From positions 12,145 through 76,144 of the forward strand of contig CAMBZB010000008.1 in assembly GCA_945872245.1 (NCBI GenBank): 64,000 bases of DNA, given 5' to 3'. Below the pieces are notes generated by a model, which searched no databases, was not told the origin of the DNA, and saw only the letters and a list, made by a program, of their open reading frames with translations. Of the stretch, positions 1 through 8,505 are shown in pieces; within the stretch, counting starts at the first letter, position 1, and each line of letters begins with the position of its first letter. Made by a program: the position numbers and the translations under genes. Source of the DNA: Flavobacterium psychrophilum. GTDB lineage: Bacteria; Bacteroidota; Bacteroidia; Flavobacteriales; Flavobacteriaceae.

Positions 1-742
1 TAGTTATGGCAAATTAGGGGCGATGACGCTTTCTTCTAAAGCCTGTTTGAAAACCGGTTGCGGTTTGGTCACAGTTTTTATTCCGCGATGTGGTTATGAA
101 ATACTGCAAACTGCTAATCCTGAAGTGATGGTTTTGACGGATGACCAGGAAAAAAACATTTCTAAAATAGACTTCGATTTTATTCCGCAAGCTATCGGAA
201 TTGGTCCCGGAATGGGGCAGGAGTTGGAAACTCAAAATGCGCTTCATGAATTCCTAATAAATGACAAGACTCCTTTAGTTATTGATGCGGATGCGCTGAA
301 TATACTTGCTGAAAATCCGGAATGGGTTTTTCTTTTACCGGCGAAAACTATTCTCACGCCACATCCTAAAGAACTGGAACGAATCATTGGAAAATGGGAA
401 TCAGATTCCGAAAAAATGGAAAAAACAATCGCTTTTTCTAAAAAAGAGCATTTGATTATTGTAATGAAAGGGGCGCCAACATTCATAATTGATGGCGAAA
501 CAGTATACGAAAACATGACTGGAAATCCCGCTTTGGCAACAGCCGGAACCGGTGATGTGCTGACGGGAATGATTACGAGTTTGTTGGCACAATCCTACGA
601 ACCCATTGATGCAGCAATACTGGGCGTTTATCTCCACGGATTGACTGCCGACATTGCTTTACCCGAAACGGGTTTTCAAGCCTTTATCGCTTCAGATGTT
701 ATTGCGAATATTGGAAAGGCTTATTTGAGTTTGGAAGAGTAA
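1..742 (+). CDS. nnrD: ADP/ATP-dependent NAD(P)H-hydrate dehydratase (YjeF C-terminal domain), 5' end missing
   Basis: The reading frame is open from base 2, so the gene starts upstream of the window; the first visible codons read SYGKLGAM. The family repairs hydrated NAD(P)H in the cytoplasm by dehydrating (S)-NAD(P)HX at the cost of ADP or ATP. Visible family marks are the SYGKLGA stretch at the edge, the VIDADALN segment, the LTPHPKE segment and the [10 protein letters not shown] nucleotide-binding motif near the end. The full protein is probably fused to an N-terminal NAD(P)HX epimerase domain, as in most bacteria, but that part is outside the window. It converges on thrC, with the two stop codons only 2 bases apart. 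An internal ATG at 23 is not the true start. Confidence 0.9.
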   Translation, partial: SYGKLGAMTLSSKACLKTGCGLVTVFIPRCGYEILQTANPEVMVLTDDQEKNISKIDFDFIPQAIGIGPGMGQELETQNALHEFLINDKTPLVIDADALNILAENPEWVFLLPAKTILTPHPKELERIIGKWESDSEKMEKTIAFSKKEHLIIVMKGAPTFIIDGETVYENMTGNPALATAGTGDVLTGMITSLLAQSYEPIDAAILGVYLHGLTADIALPETGFQAFIASDVIANIGKAYLSLEE

Positions 743-744
743 AA

Positions 745-2034
745 TTACCCCAAAAACGTTTTTAATTCCTCGTAAGTTTTTATTTTTACGCTGATTTTTT
801 CTTTGTTCAAGACGCTTTCAATTTGTTGAGGAATAGGCAATTTGATGTTTAATGCCGGCTCCACAACGTCTAAAAATTTTATAGGATGGGCAGTTTCTAG
901 AAAAATCCCAATCGCGTTGACGTGTTTTTTTAATTCTTTTTTTAAACCTAAATAGCCTACTGCGCCATGAGGTTCAGCAATATATCCATCGGTTTTGTAG
1001 ATGGATTGCATAGCGTCCAAAGTTTCGGCATCGGTATAAGAAAACGAAGAAAAATCTTTTTTGAATTGCTCTAAATCGTTGTTGTACATTTCCTGAATTC
1101 GGATAAAATTACTAGGATTTCCTACGTCCATCGCATTTGAAATCGTCGCGATAGAAGGTTTTGGATCGTAAGTTCCTTTTTCCAAAAATCTAGGAACGGT
1201 ATCATTTACGTTGGTCGAAGCCACGAAATGTTCGATAGGTAAACCTAATTTTTTGGCAATGATTCCTGCGCAAATATTTCCAAAATTTCCACTTGGGCAA
1301 GAAAAAACCAATGGTTTTTTTTGCGATTTCAGTTGTTTGTAAGCGAAGAAAAAGTAAAACATTTGAGGTAACCATCGCGCAATATTTATCGAATTGGCTG
1401 AAGTCAAATTATGGTGTGAAAGACTTTCGTCTAAAAACGCTTTTTTGACCATATCCTGACAGTCATCAAAAAAGCCGTCCACTTCAAGCGCTTTGATGTT
1501 TTGTCCTAAAGTCGTTAATTGCCTTTCCTGAATATCGCTCACTTTTCCCGAAGGATATAAAATGATGACTTCGACACCTTGAACCCCAAGAAAACCACTA
1601 GCAACAGCTCCTCCGGTATCGCCTGAGGTGGCCACAAGAACCGTATTTTTATTTCCTTTTTTGTCTTTATTAAAATACGCCAAACAACGCGACATGAATC
1701 GCGCACCAACGTCTTTGAACGCCATTGTTGGTCCGTGATACAATTCTAATGCGTAAATATCATCTTCTACTTTTACCGTCGGGAAATCGAAACACAAGGT
1801 TTCGGCAATGATTTTTTTTAAAGTTTCTGCAGGAATTTCGTCGCCCACAAATTGCTTGATGGCTTCGAAAGCAATTACTGAATTGCTCAGGTTTTCGATG
1901 TCTTCGAAAAATGATTTAGGTAATGGTGTTATTGATTCTGGAAAATACAATCCTTTATCGGAGGCTAATCCTTGTATTACAGCTTCTTGGAAAGAAACTT
2001 TAGGTGCATTATGGTTTAAACTGTAGTATTTCAT
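745..2034 (-). CDS. thrC: Threonine synthase
   Basis: Converts O-phosphohomoserine to threonine with pyridoxal phosphate, the last step of the pathway. The 429-residue protein shows the N-terminal MKYYSLNHNAPKVSF typical of the bacterial class and the PLP-lysine motif GPTMAFKDVG (Lys about residue 107), followed by VATSGDTGGAVASGF, which cradles the cofactor phosphate. I start it at 2034 (MKYYS) rather than an upstream in-frame ATG at 2055, because the extra seven residues lie in a repeat-like spacer (2042-2067) and do not resemble the family. Last gene of a thrA-thrB-thrC operon transcribed leftward; 36 bases separate it from thrB. Confidence 0.95.
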   Translation of the reverse strand: MKYYSLNHNAPKVSFQEAVIQGLASDKGLYFPESITPLPKSFFEDIENLSNSVIAFEAIKQFVGDEIPAETLKKIIAETLCFDFPTVKVEDDIYALELYHGPTMAFKDVGARFMSRCLAYFNKDKKGNKNTVLVATSGDTGGAVASGFLGVQGVEVIILYPSGKVSDIQERQLTTLGQNIKALEVDGFFDDCQDMVKKAFLDESLSHHNLTSANSINIARWLPQMFYFFFAYKQLKSQKKPLVFSCPSGNFGNICAGIIAKKLGLPIEHFVASTNVNDTVPRFLEKGTYDPKPSIATISNAMDVGNPSNFIRIQEMYNNDLEQFKKDFSSFSYTDAETLDAMQSIYKTDGYIAEPHGAVGYLGLKKELKKHVNAIGIFLETAHPIKFLDVVEPALNIKLPIPQQIESVLNKEKISVKIKTYEELKTFLG

Positions 2035-2041
2035 TTTTATG

Positions 2042-2067
2042 TTATTGCGAGGCACGAAGCAATCTCA
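2042..2067. repeat. REP-like dispersed palindrome, copy 1
   Basis: The spacer between thrB and thrC contains ATTGCGAG, then GCACGAAGCAATCTCA. ATTGC and GCAAT pair as a small hairpin. A second, longer version (ATTGCGAG ... CGAAGCAATCTCA) lies at 38191-38228. Palindromes of this wording are widely scattered in bacterial genomes; here it sits inside an operon without obviously ending it. Confidence 0.6.
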
Positions 2068-2070
2068 TTT

Positions 2071-2994
2071 TTATTTAATTATAGTAACTCCTTCAGGATT
2101 CACTTTTGAAACGTGAATTTCATATGGTAAATTAATTTCGTCATATACGGCGCTCATGGCTTTGGCTATTTTTTCGGCAGTTTCCTCTCCTTTGCTCAAC
2201 GCAAAAATAGATGGGCCAGAACCGGAGATTCCAGAACCCAAAGCTCCATTTTCATAGGCGGTATTCTTGATTAAATCAAAACCAGGAATTAACATGCTTC
2301 GAACCGGCTCGATGATTTCATCGTGTAGGGAACGACCAATCAATTCGTAATCATTGGTATATAATCCAGCGACCAATCCGCCCACATTTCCCCATTGAGT
2401 AATGGCATTTTTAAGGGAAACGGTTTGTTTCAATACCGAACGCGCATCCGAAGTTTTCAATTCAATTTGGGGATGAACCACGGTGGCATACAGTTCTGAT
2501 GGGCTGTCAATTTTGACAATATCCAATGGATTGGAACATCTCACCAAAGTAAAACCACCTAAAAGGCAAGGAGCAACGTTGTCGGCGTGGGCATTGCCAC
2601 TGGCTAATTTTTCGCCTTGCATGGCAAATTTCACCAATTCTTTTCGGGTAAAAGGTTGTCCCAGCAATTCGTTAATTCCGAAAACAGCTCCAGCTGAACT
2701 GGCAGCACTACTTCCGATTCCGCTTCCGGCCTTGATGTGTTTGTAGATTTCAATCTCGAAACCGAACTCAGTTTCCACTTCTTCTAACATGGCCAAAGCA
2801 GCAACACCAGCCACGTTGTTTTCGGTTTCCATAGGTAAATCTGCTCCTACAATTTTTGTGATGCTAACGCCTTTTTTATCAGATTTCCGTATAATCATTT
2901 CGTCACCCGCAGTAGTCAGGCAAAGTCCCAGTACATCAAATCCACAGGAAAGATTGGCAATTGTTGCAGGGCAAAATATTTTTATTTCATTCAT
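2071..2994 (-). CDS. thrB: Homoserine kinase
   Basis: Phosphorylates homoserine to O-phosphohomoserine using ATP; cytoplasmic GHMP-family kinase. The 307 residues match the usual length. The start region MNEIKIFCPATIANLSCGFDVLGLCL is characteristic of the family, and the glycine/serine-rich phosphate loop GSGIGSSAASS lies at residues 90-100, with the C-terminal GSGISGSGPSIFAL motif near residue 255. It lies between thrA (60 bases upstream) and thrC in one minus-strand operon, so it should follow the same attenuator control. Confidence 0.96.
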   Translation of the reverse strand: MNEIKIFCPATIANLSCGFDVLGLCLTTAGDEMIIRKSDKKGVSITKIVGADLPMETENNVAGVAALAMLEEVETEFGFEIEIYKHIKAGSGIGSSAASSAGAVFGINELLGQPFTRKELVKFAMQGEKLASGNAHADNVAPCLLGGFTLVRCSNPLDIVKIDSPSELYATVVHPQIELKTSDARSVLKQTVSLKNAITQWGNVGGLVAGLYTNDYELIGRSLHDEIIEPVRSMLIPGFDLIKNTAYENGALGSGISGSGPSIFALSKGEETAEKIAKAMSAVYDEINLPYEIHVSKVNPEGVTIIK

Positions 2995-3054
2995 AGTATT
3001 ATTGTTGTCGGTTGTCGATTGATTTTAACCATCAACCAATAAGTATCAACTAAA

Positions 3055-5502
3055 TTATATATTTCCAATTCGAATCACATCGGCAAAAATTCCTGAAGCC
3101 GTAACGGCAGCACCAGCACCGGCTCCTTTTATCAATAAAGGCTGGTCAAGGTATCGGTCGGTGTAAAATTGCACGATATTATCTTTTCCTTCCAAATTAT
3201 AAAAAGGACTTTCTTTAGGAATGAATTCCAATCCAACACTTGCTTTTCCGTATTCGAAAGTGGCCACATATTTCAAGCGACAGTCTTTGGCTTTGGCTTC
3301 TTTTAATAAATTCTCGAAATGAGCAGCATTCGAAAGTAATGATTTGAAAAAATCTTCATTGTTTGTTGTTTCCAAACATGCTACGGGCATGAAAGATTTG
3401 TTGGCAATATCTTCGATATCAAATTGGTAACCACTTTCGCGAATAAGGATTAAAATCTTTCTGGCTACATCAACTCCACTTAAATCAATTTTAGGATCAG
3501 GCTCTGTAAATCCTTGTACTCCAGCTTCTTTTACAACATCATGAAAAGAAGTATTCTCGTCGAAATTATTAAAAATAAAGTTCAAACTACCCGACAAAAC
3601 TGCTTGGATTTTATTGACTTTGTCACCTGAAGCTATCAAATGTTTCAAGGTGTCAATGATAGGTAAACCAGCACCAACATTGGTTTCAAACAAGAATGGC
3701 GCATTAAATTTTCGTGATAATTGTTTTAGGCTACTGTAATTTTCATACGCTGACGAACAAGCAATTTTATTGCACGTAACCACAGCGATATTTTGTTGCA
3801 AATATTGATTATAGGTTTGGGATACACTTTCATTTGCGGTAATATCCACAAAAATACTGTTGCGTAAATTGAGTGCTTTTACATTTGAAATAAAGGCTTC
3901 CTTGTTTGCCGATTCTCCATTTTCTAGTAAGGATTTCCATTCTTTAAGATGAATTCCCTCTTCGTCAAAATGCATTTTTCTGGAATTGGACACGGCCACA
4001 ACTCTTACATTTATTTTTAGGTTTTCTTTTAGAAATTTCTTTTGTTGGTTGATTTGTTCGATGAATTTTTCACCCACATTTCCAACACCCATTACAAATA
4101 GATTCAACTGTTTTGTGTTTTCTTCAAAAAAGTTTTCATGAAGTGTATTCAGTGCTTTTTTAACATCTCTTTCATTGATAACCGCCGAAATATTTCTTTC
4201 GGAAGCGCCTTGTGCAATTGCCCTGATATTGACATTGTTTTTACCTAAAGTACTGAACATTCTTCCGCTCAAACCCTGGTAATTTTTCATGTTTTCGCCT
4301 ACCAAAGCAATGATGCAAAGGTTTTTTTCAACAATGCAAGGATCTATTTTGTTTTGTGAAATTTCATTTGCGAATGCTTTGTTGATTGCATTTTCAGCAT
4401 TTTCAGCATCAGCATTTAATATTCCGATACAAATAGAATGTTCTGATGAGGCTTGAGTAATAAAAATTACATTGACATTTTCGTGTGACAAAACTTCAAA
4501 AAGTCTTTTCGAAGAACCAGAAACACCAATCATTCCTGAGCCTTCAAGTGTAATTAAAGTAATATTGTCGATATGGCTAATTCCTTTAACAGGATTAGTG
4601 TTTGTGTTACTTTTGTTTGAAATGTATGTGCCTACTGCCTCTGGTTCGAAAGTGTTTTTGATCCAAATAGGAATGTTTTTTCTCAAAACTGGTTGGATTG
4701 TTGGCGGATACAATACTTTGGCACCAAAATGAGATAATTCCATTGCTTCCTGATACGAAATAGTGGCAATAGGCTGGGCTTGTTTTACAATTTTCGGATT
4801 TGCGGTAAACATTCCGTTGACATCTGTCCAAATTTCCAATTCGGTTGCGTCAAGGGCCGCAGCAATAATTGCGGCAGAGTAATCAGAACCGCCGCGGCCA
4901 AGTGTAGTCCCAATTCCATCCAGTGAGGATGCTATAAAACCTGGCATAACAACTATTTGAGAATCATTCGATACAAAATAATCGGAAATCAATTGATTTG
5001 TAACTTCAAAGTTTACGGCAGCTTTTCCAAAATTATTATTGGTTTTTATCAATTCGCGACTGTCTTTGTAGTCACAATTTTTATGTTTTTGCTTGAAGGC
5101 TTCGGCAATGATGTAAGAAGACAATAATTCGCCAAAACTCAAAATCGTATCGGAAGTTCTTGGCGATAATTCGCCAAGTAAAAAACAACCGTCCAATAAA
5201 GTTTCTAGGTGATTGATGATTCTTTTGATGTGACTTAGAGCGCTACTTTGCTCATTTACTGGAATTAATTCTTTGATAGCGTCTAAATGTTTTTTCTCGA
5301 TTTCGGCAACGATTTCCTTAAAAATTTCGTCATTTGAAGCTGCTTTTTGCGAAGCAAGAACCAGTAAATCAGTGATTTTGGTGAAGGCGGAAACTACAAC
5401 AATTATTTTATCTTGTTCTGCTTTTTTGATGACTATATCTAATACGAGTTTTATGTTTTGCGCATTGGCTACCGAAGTTCCGCCAAATTTTAATACTTTC
5501 AT
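3055..5502 (-). CDS. thrA: Bifunctional aspartate kinase / homoserine dehydrogenase I
   Basis: Catalyses the first and third steps from aspartate to threonine: aspartate to aspartyl phosphate, and aspartate semialdehyde to homoserine. The 815 residues show the kinase motif KFGGTS at residues 4-9, GRGGSDYSAA in the kinase core, two ACT regions (about 310-460) for threonine feedback, and a Rossmann motif VMGVGNVGEKF near residue 470 that begins the dehydrogenase half. This length and order match the E. coli ThrA type. It is the first structural gene of the operon; the 95-base gap to the leader peptide gene contains no second obvious promoter. Confidence 0.96.
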   Translation of the reverse strand: MKVLKFGGTSVANAQNIKLVLDIVIKKAEQDKIIVVVSAFTKITDLLVLASQKAASNDEIFKEIVAEIEKKHLDAIKELIPVNEQSSALSHIKRIINHLETLLDGCFLLGELSPRTSDTILSFGELLSSYIIAEAFKQKHKNCDYKDSRELIKTNNNFGKAAVNFEVTNQLISDYFVSNDSQIVVMPGFIASSLDGIGTTLGRGGSDYSAAIIAAALDATELEIWTDVNGMFTANPKIVKQAQPIATISYQEAMELSHFGAKVLYPPTIQPVLRKNIPIWIKNTFEPEAVGTYISNKSNTNTNPVKGISHIDNITLITLEGSGMIGVSGSSKRLFEVLSHENVNVIFITQASSEHSICIGILNADAENAENAINKAFANEISQNKIDPCIVEKNLCIIALVGENMKNYQGLSGRMFSTLGKNNVNIRAIAQGASERNISAVINERDVKKALNTLHENFFEENTKQLNLFVMGVGNVGEKFIEQINQQKKFLKENLKINVRVVAVSNSRKMHFDEEGIHLKEWKSLLENGESANKEAFISNVKALNLRNSIFVDITANESVSQTYNQYLQQNIAVVTCNKIACSSAYENYSSLKQLSRKFNAPFLFETNVGAGLPIIDTLKHLIASGDKVNKIQAVLSGSLNFIFNNFDENTSFHDVVKEAGVQGFTEPDPKIDLSGVDVARKILILIRESGYQFDIEDIANKSFMPVACLETTNNEDFFKSLLSNAAHFENLLKEAKAKDCRLKYVATFEYGKASVGLEFIPKESPFYNLEGKDNIVQFYTDRYLDQPLLIKGAGAGAAVTASGIFADVIRIGNI

Positions 5503-5597
5503 TTTGTTGTTTTTATTTGAAAATGCACTATTTTTTATATATCCAAAATCTTTCTTTCTTTTGAAAAAATTATATTATTAGGATTATATGTGAAATT

Positions 5598-5705
5598 TTA
5601 CCCCAAAGGGGTAGTGGTGGTTGTAGTAGTGGTAGATGCAACAGAAAAACAAACCCAAATTTGAGCTGTTATCGAAAAGTGATGTATATTGCAGTTGTTT
5701 GCCAT
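5598..5705 (-). CDS. thrL: Threonine operon leader peptide (attenuator)
   Basis: A 35-codon ORF upstream of thrA starts with ATG at 5705 and ends with TAA at 5598. It encodes MANNCNIHHFSITAQIWVCF followed by SVAS, eight consecutive threonines (ACC ACT ACT ACA ACC ACC ACT ACC), then PLG and stop. A run of regulatory codons for the operon's own product is the hallmark of ribosome-mediated attenuation. The last codons and the stop lie in a short hairpin (TACCCC-TTT-GGGGTA, 5597-5611) that is not followed by a proper U tract, so the terminator structure is not clear. No ribosome binding site is visible, and the promoter boxes end about 10 bases before the ATG, suggesting a nearly leaderless transcript. 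Confidence 0.85.
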   Translation of the reverse strand: MANNCNIHHFSITAQIWVCFSVASTTTTTTTTPLG

Positions 5706-5715
5706 AATTATTTTT

Positions 5716-5746
5716 CAAAAGTACATTTTTTTATAAAAAAACAAAA
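5716..5746 (-). promoter_or_regulatory. Promoter of the thr operon
   Basis: On the minus strand TTTTG (5746-5742) is followed after 18 bases by TACTTTTG (5723-5716). This fits the Bacteroidota consensus TTTG, 17-20 bases, TAnnTTTG exactly. Transcription would begin around 5707-5712, only a few bases before the leader peptide ATG at 5705. Confidence 0.75.
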
Positions 5747-6128
5747 CCTTTTATTCTGTTTTTACGAATATTTTACGAAATATAGTCTTAAAAAAAGAAT
5801 ATTAATTGTTTTACTGACAAAAGATTGGTTTTTAATATTGATTTATAGGATTTAATGATTCGTAAAAGTATTGAGGTACTTTCTTTTGAAGCTAATTAAC
5901 CTTGAAGTATTATAAGAAAGTCGGCTCAAATTTTGCCAGAGTTGAATATCTCCATGGGTTTTTGGAATTTCTTTTGAGAATAATTATTTTGTGATAAAGA
6001 GGCGATTTTTTTGGAAGGACATAATTAACTTTAAGTAATTTTTAAGTATGGCAGTAAATTATTTTCATAATTTTATTCTTAATATTTTAACTTAAAAAAA
6101 CATAAAATTAAAATCAAAAAACATAAAG
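5747..6128. other. Intergenic, no gene seen
   Basis: AT-rich DNA between the thr promoter and an orphan terminator. Only trivial ORFs are present, for example a 15-codon ORF starting MAVNYF at about 6048. I see no RNA-like fold except the terminator at its right end. Confidence 0.5.
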
Positions 6129-6165
6129 AGGCTGTCTCGTTGTTATTTTCGGGCAGCCTTTTTTT
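6129..6165 (+). terminator. Intrinsic terminator with no visible upstream gene
   Basis: AGGCTG (6129-6134) pairs with CAGCCT (6154-6159) and is followed by a run of seven T. Its orientation ends rightward transcription, yet no rightward gene is recognisable in the preceding several hundred bases. A small RNA or a remnant of a lost gene would explain it. Confidence 0.7.
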
Positions 6166-6445
6166 ATAAAGCATTGTAATGGTAATTCTTCTGAAAGAAT
6201 TTCAACGGCAATATTAAATTACTTCAATTTTCTGCCATCACATTTACTTTTTCGATTTTTATCAAGTGCAATTCGATATGCCTATCGCGAGCCTTGTTAT
6301 CTATTCGCTTAAGATTTTCAAGTGATATAGTATACTATCTAGGTTACTACATAATCCCTCTTCTCAATGACAATTAAAATGTCATCTTGTCATATGCTAT
6401 TACATAAATTTTAACAAAAACTGACAATTCATTCTGTTTTTTCCA
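6166..6445. other. dnaK upstream region with inverted repeat
   Basis: No coding potential. It contains a perfect inverted repeat ATGACA-N7-TGTCAT at 6367-6385, a further TGTCAT at 6388-6393 and TGACA at about 6422-6426. These lie 60-80 bases upstream of the -24/-12-like element, where an activator site would be expected, but this is inference. Confidence 0.4.
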
Positions 6446-6463
6446 TTGGCACAAAGATTGACT
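6446..6463 (+). promoter_or_regulatory. dnaK -24/-12-like promoter element
   Basis: TTGGCACAAAGATTGACT lies 52 bases before the dnaK start. It resembles the sigma-54 consensus TTGGCAC-N5-TTGC with correct GG-to-G spacing, except that the -12 GC is GA. The same 18-mer with two changes (TTGGCATAAAGATTGTCT) occurs upstream of lon at 57621-57638. No TAnnTTTG box is visible between it and dnaK. Confidence 0.55.
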
Positions 6464-6515
6464 ATTGCAACTCGAGATGCTAAAATAAGTATTAAATAAA
6501 TTAAATATAAATAAA

Positions 6516-8405
6516 ATGGGTAAAATAATCGGAATTGATTTAGGTACGACAAACTCTTGTGTTTCTGTAATGGAAGGTAATGAAGCAGTTGTTATTCCTA
6601 ACGCAGAAGGAAAAAGAACAACGCCATCTATCATCGCTTTTGTTGAAGGTGGAGAAATCAAAGTAGGGGATCCTGCTAAAAGACAAGCAGTAACAAATCC
6701 TACCAAAACGATTGCTTCTATTAAACGTTTTATGGGTCATTCTTTTGCTGAAGTTTCGGCTGAAGCCAAAAGAGTTTCTTACAAAGTAGTAAAAGGAGAC
6801 AACAATACACCACGTGTTGATATTGATGGCCGTTTATACTCTGCGCAAGAATTGTCAGCAATGACGCTTCAAAAAATGAAAAAAACAGCTGAAGACTATT
6901 TAGGTCAAACAGTTACTGAAGCCGTTATCACTGTTCCTGCTTACTTTAATGATGCACAACGTCAAGCTACAAAAGAAGCTGGTGAAATTGCAGGTCTTAA
7001 AGTAATGCGTATTATCAACGAACCTACAGCTGCAGCTTTGGCTTATGGTTTGGATAAAAAAGGTAAAGATCAAAAAATTGCTGTTTACGATTTAGGTGGA
7101 GGTACTTTTGATATTTCTGTTCTTGAATTGGGAGACGGAGTTTTCGAAGTATTGTCTACAAATGGTGACACTCACCTTGGTGGAGATGATTTTGACCACG
7201 AAATTATTGACTGGTTGGCTGATGAATTCAAAGCGGAAGAAGGTATTGACTTGCGTTTAGATCCAATGTCTTTGCAACGTTTGAAAGAAGCTGCCGAGAA
7301 AGCAAAAATTGAATTATCTTCTTCTACTGAAACTGAGGTCAATTTGCCTTATGTAACTGCTACAGCTTCAGGACCAAAACACTTGGTAAAAAAATTAACT
7401 AGAGCTAAATTCGAACAATTGACTGACGCATTAGTAAAACGTTCTATGGCGCCAGTTGCCAAAGCGTTGAAAGATGCAGGTTTGTCTGTTTCTGATATTG
7501 ACGAAGTAATCCTTGTAGGAGGTTCTACTCGTATGCCAAGAATCGCTGACGAAGTAGAAAAATTCTTTGGTAAAAAAGCGTCTAAAGGCGTTAACCCTGA
7601 TGAGGTTGTTGCTATTGGAGCGGCTATTCAGGGTGGAGTTCTTTCTGGAGATGTAAAAGATGTATTGTTACTTGACGTTACACCATTATCTTTAGGTATC
7701 GAAACTATGGGTGGCGTTATGACTACATTGATCGAGTCTAATACTACTATTCCAACAAAAAAATCTCAAGTTTTCTCTACAGCTGCAGATTCTCAACCAA
7801 CAGTTGAAATTCACGTATTGCAGGGAGCTAGAGCAATGGCTGCTGATAACAAAACGATTGGACGTTTCCATTTAGATGGTATTCCACCAGCACCAAGAGG
7901 TGTTCCACAAATTGAAGTAACTTTTGATATTGATGCTAATGGTATCATCAAAGTTTCGGCAACTGACAAAGGCACTGGTAAATCTCATGATATTCGTATC
8001 GAAGCTTCTTCTGGATTAACTGCTGAAGAAATCGAAAGAATGAAAAAAGATGCTGAAGCTAACGCTGAGTCGGACAAAATAGCTAGATCAAGAGCCGAAA
8101 AATTGAATGAAGCAGATGGAATGATTTTCCAAACTGAATCTCAATTGAAAGAACTTGGAGAGAAATTGACTGATGATAACAAAGTAGCTATCGAATACGC
8201 TTTAACCGAATTGAGAATGGCACACCAATCTCAAGACATCGATGCTATTCAAGTAGCACTTGACAAAATCAACGCTGCTTGGAAAACAGCTACTGAAGCA
8301 ATGTACGCTCAAGGAGAACAAGCCCAAGGTGGTGATCAACAACCACAAGGCGAACAAGCTCAAGGAGACAATGTTGAAGACGTTGAATTCGAAGAAGTTA
8401 AGTAA
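6516..8405 (+). CDS. dnaK: Molecular chaperone DnaK (Hsp70)
   Basis: ATP-dependent cytoplasmic chaperone that binds exposed hydrophobic segments of client proteins with DnaJ and GrpE. The 629 residues hold the N-terminal phosphate motif [30 protein letters not shown], the VGGSTRMPR motif and the linker [15 protein letters not shown], followed by the substrate-binding domain. The tail is rich in Gln and Gly and ends EDVEFEEVK, as in bacterial DnaK. No dnaJ or grpE is adjacent. The upstream region has no CIRCE element; it has instead the element at 6446-6463 that is shared with lon, suggesting common stress control. Confidence 0.98.
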   Translation: MGKIIGIDLGTTNSCVSVMEGNEAVVIPNAEGKRTTPSIIAFVEGGEIKVGDPAKRQAVTNPTKTIASIKRFMGHSFAEVSAEAKRVSYKVVKGDNNTPRVDIDGRLYSAQELSAMTLQKMKKTAEDYLGQTVTEAVITVPAYFNDAQRQATKEAGEIAGLKVMRIINEPTAAALAYGLDKKGKDQKIAVYDLGGGTFDISVLELGDGVFEVLSTNGDTHLGGDDFDHEIIDWLADEFKAEEGIDLRLDPMSLQRLKEAAEKAKIELSSSTETEVNLPYVTATASGPKHLVKKLTRAKFEQLTDALVKRSMAPVAKALKDAGLSVSDIDEVILVGGSTRMPRIADEVEKFFGKKASKGVNPDEVVAIGAAIQGGVLSGDVKDVLLLDVTPLSLGIETMGGVMTTLIESNTTIPTKKSQVFSTAADSQPTVEIHVLQGARAMAADNKTIGRFHLDGIPPAPRGVPQIEVTFDIDANGIIKVSATDKGTGKSHDIRIEASSGLTAEEIERMKKDAEANAESDKIARSRAEKLNEADGMIFQTESQLKELGEKLTDDNKVAIEYALTELRMAHQSQDIDAIQVALDKINAAWKTATEAMYAQGEQAQGGDQQPQGEQAQGDNVEDVEFEEVK

Positions 8406-8441
8406 TTATTTTTTAAATAATAGACTTTTAGATAATAAACT

Positions 8442-8476
8442 AAACCGAGTAAGTAATTGCTCGGTTTTTTATTTTT
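8442..8476 (+). terminator. dnaK terminator
   Basis: AAACCGAG (8442-8449) pairs with CTCGGTTT (8460-8467) and is followed by a T run. It lies 37 bases after the dnaK stop. Confidence 0.85.
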
Positions 8477-8505
8477 AATACTCAAAAAAATAATTTTTAT
8501 TTCAT

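Noticed and set aside
5503..5597. A classical terminator between the leader peptide and thrA
   Set aside because: T runs exist but no GC-rich hairpin directly precedes them; only the small hairpin overlapping the leader stop is supported.
6446..6463. Firm call of a canonical sigma-54 promoter
   Set aside because: The nearly invariant GC at -12 is absent in both copies, so only a -24/-12-like element is claimed.
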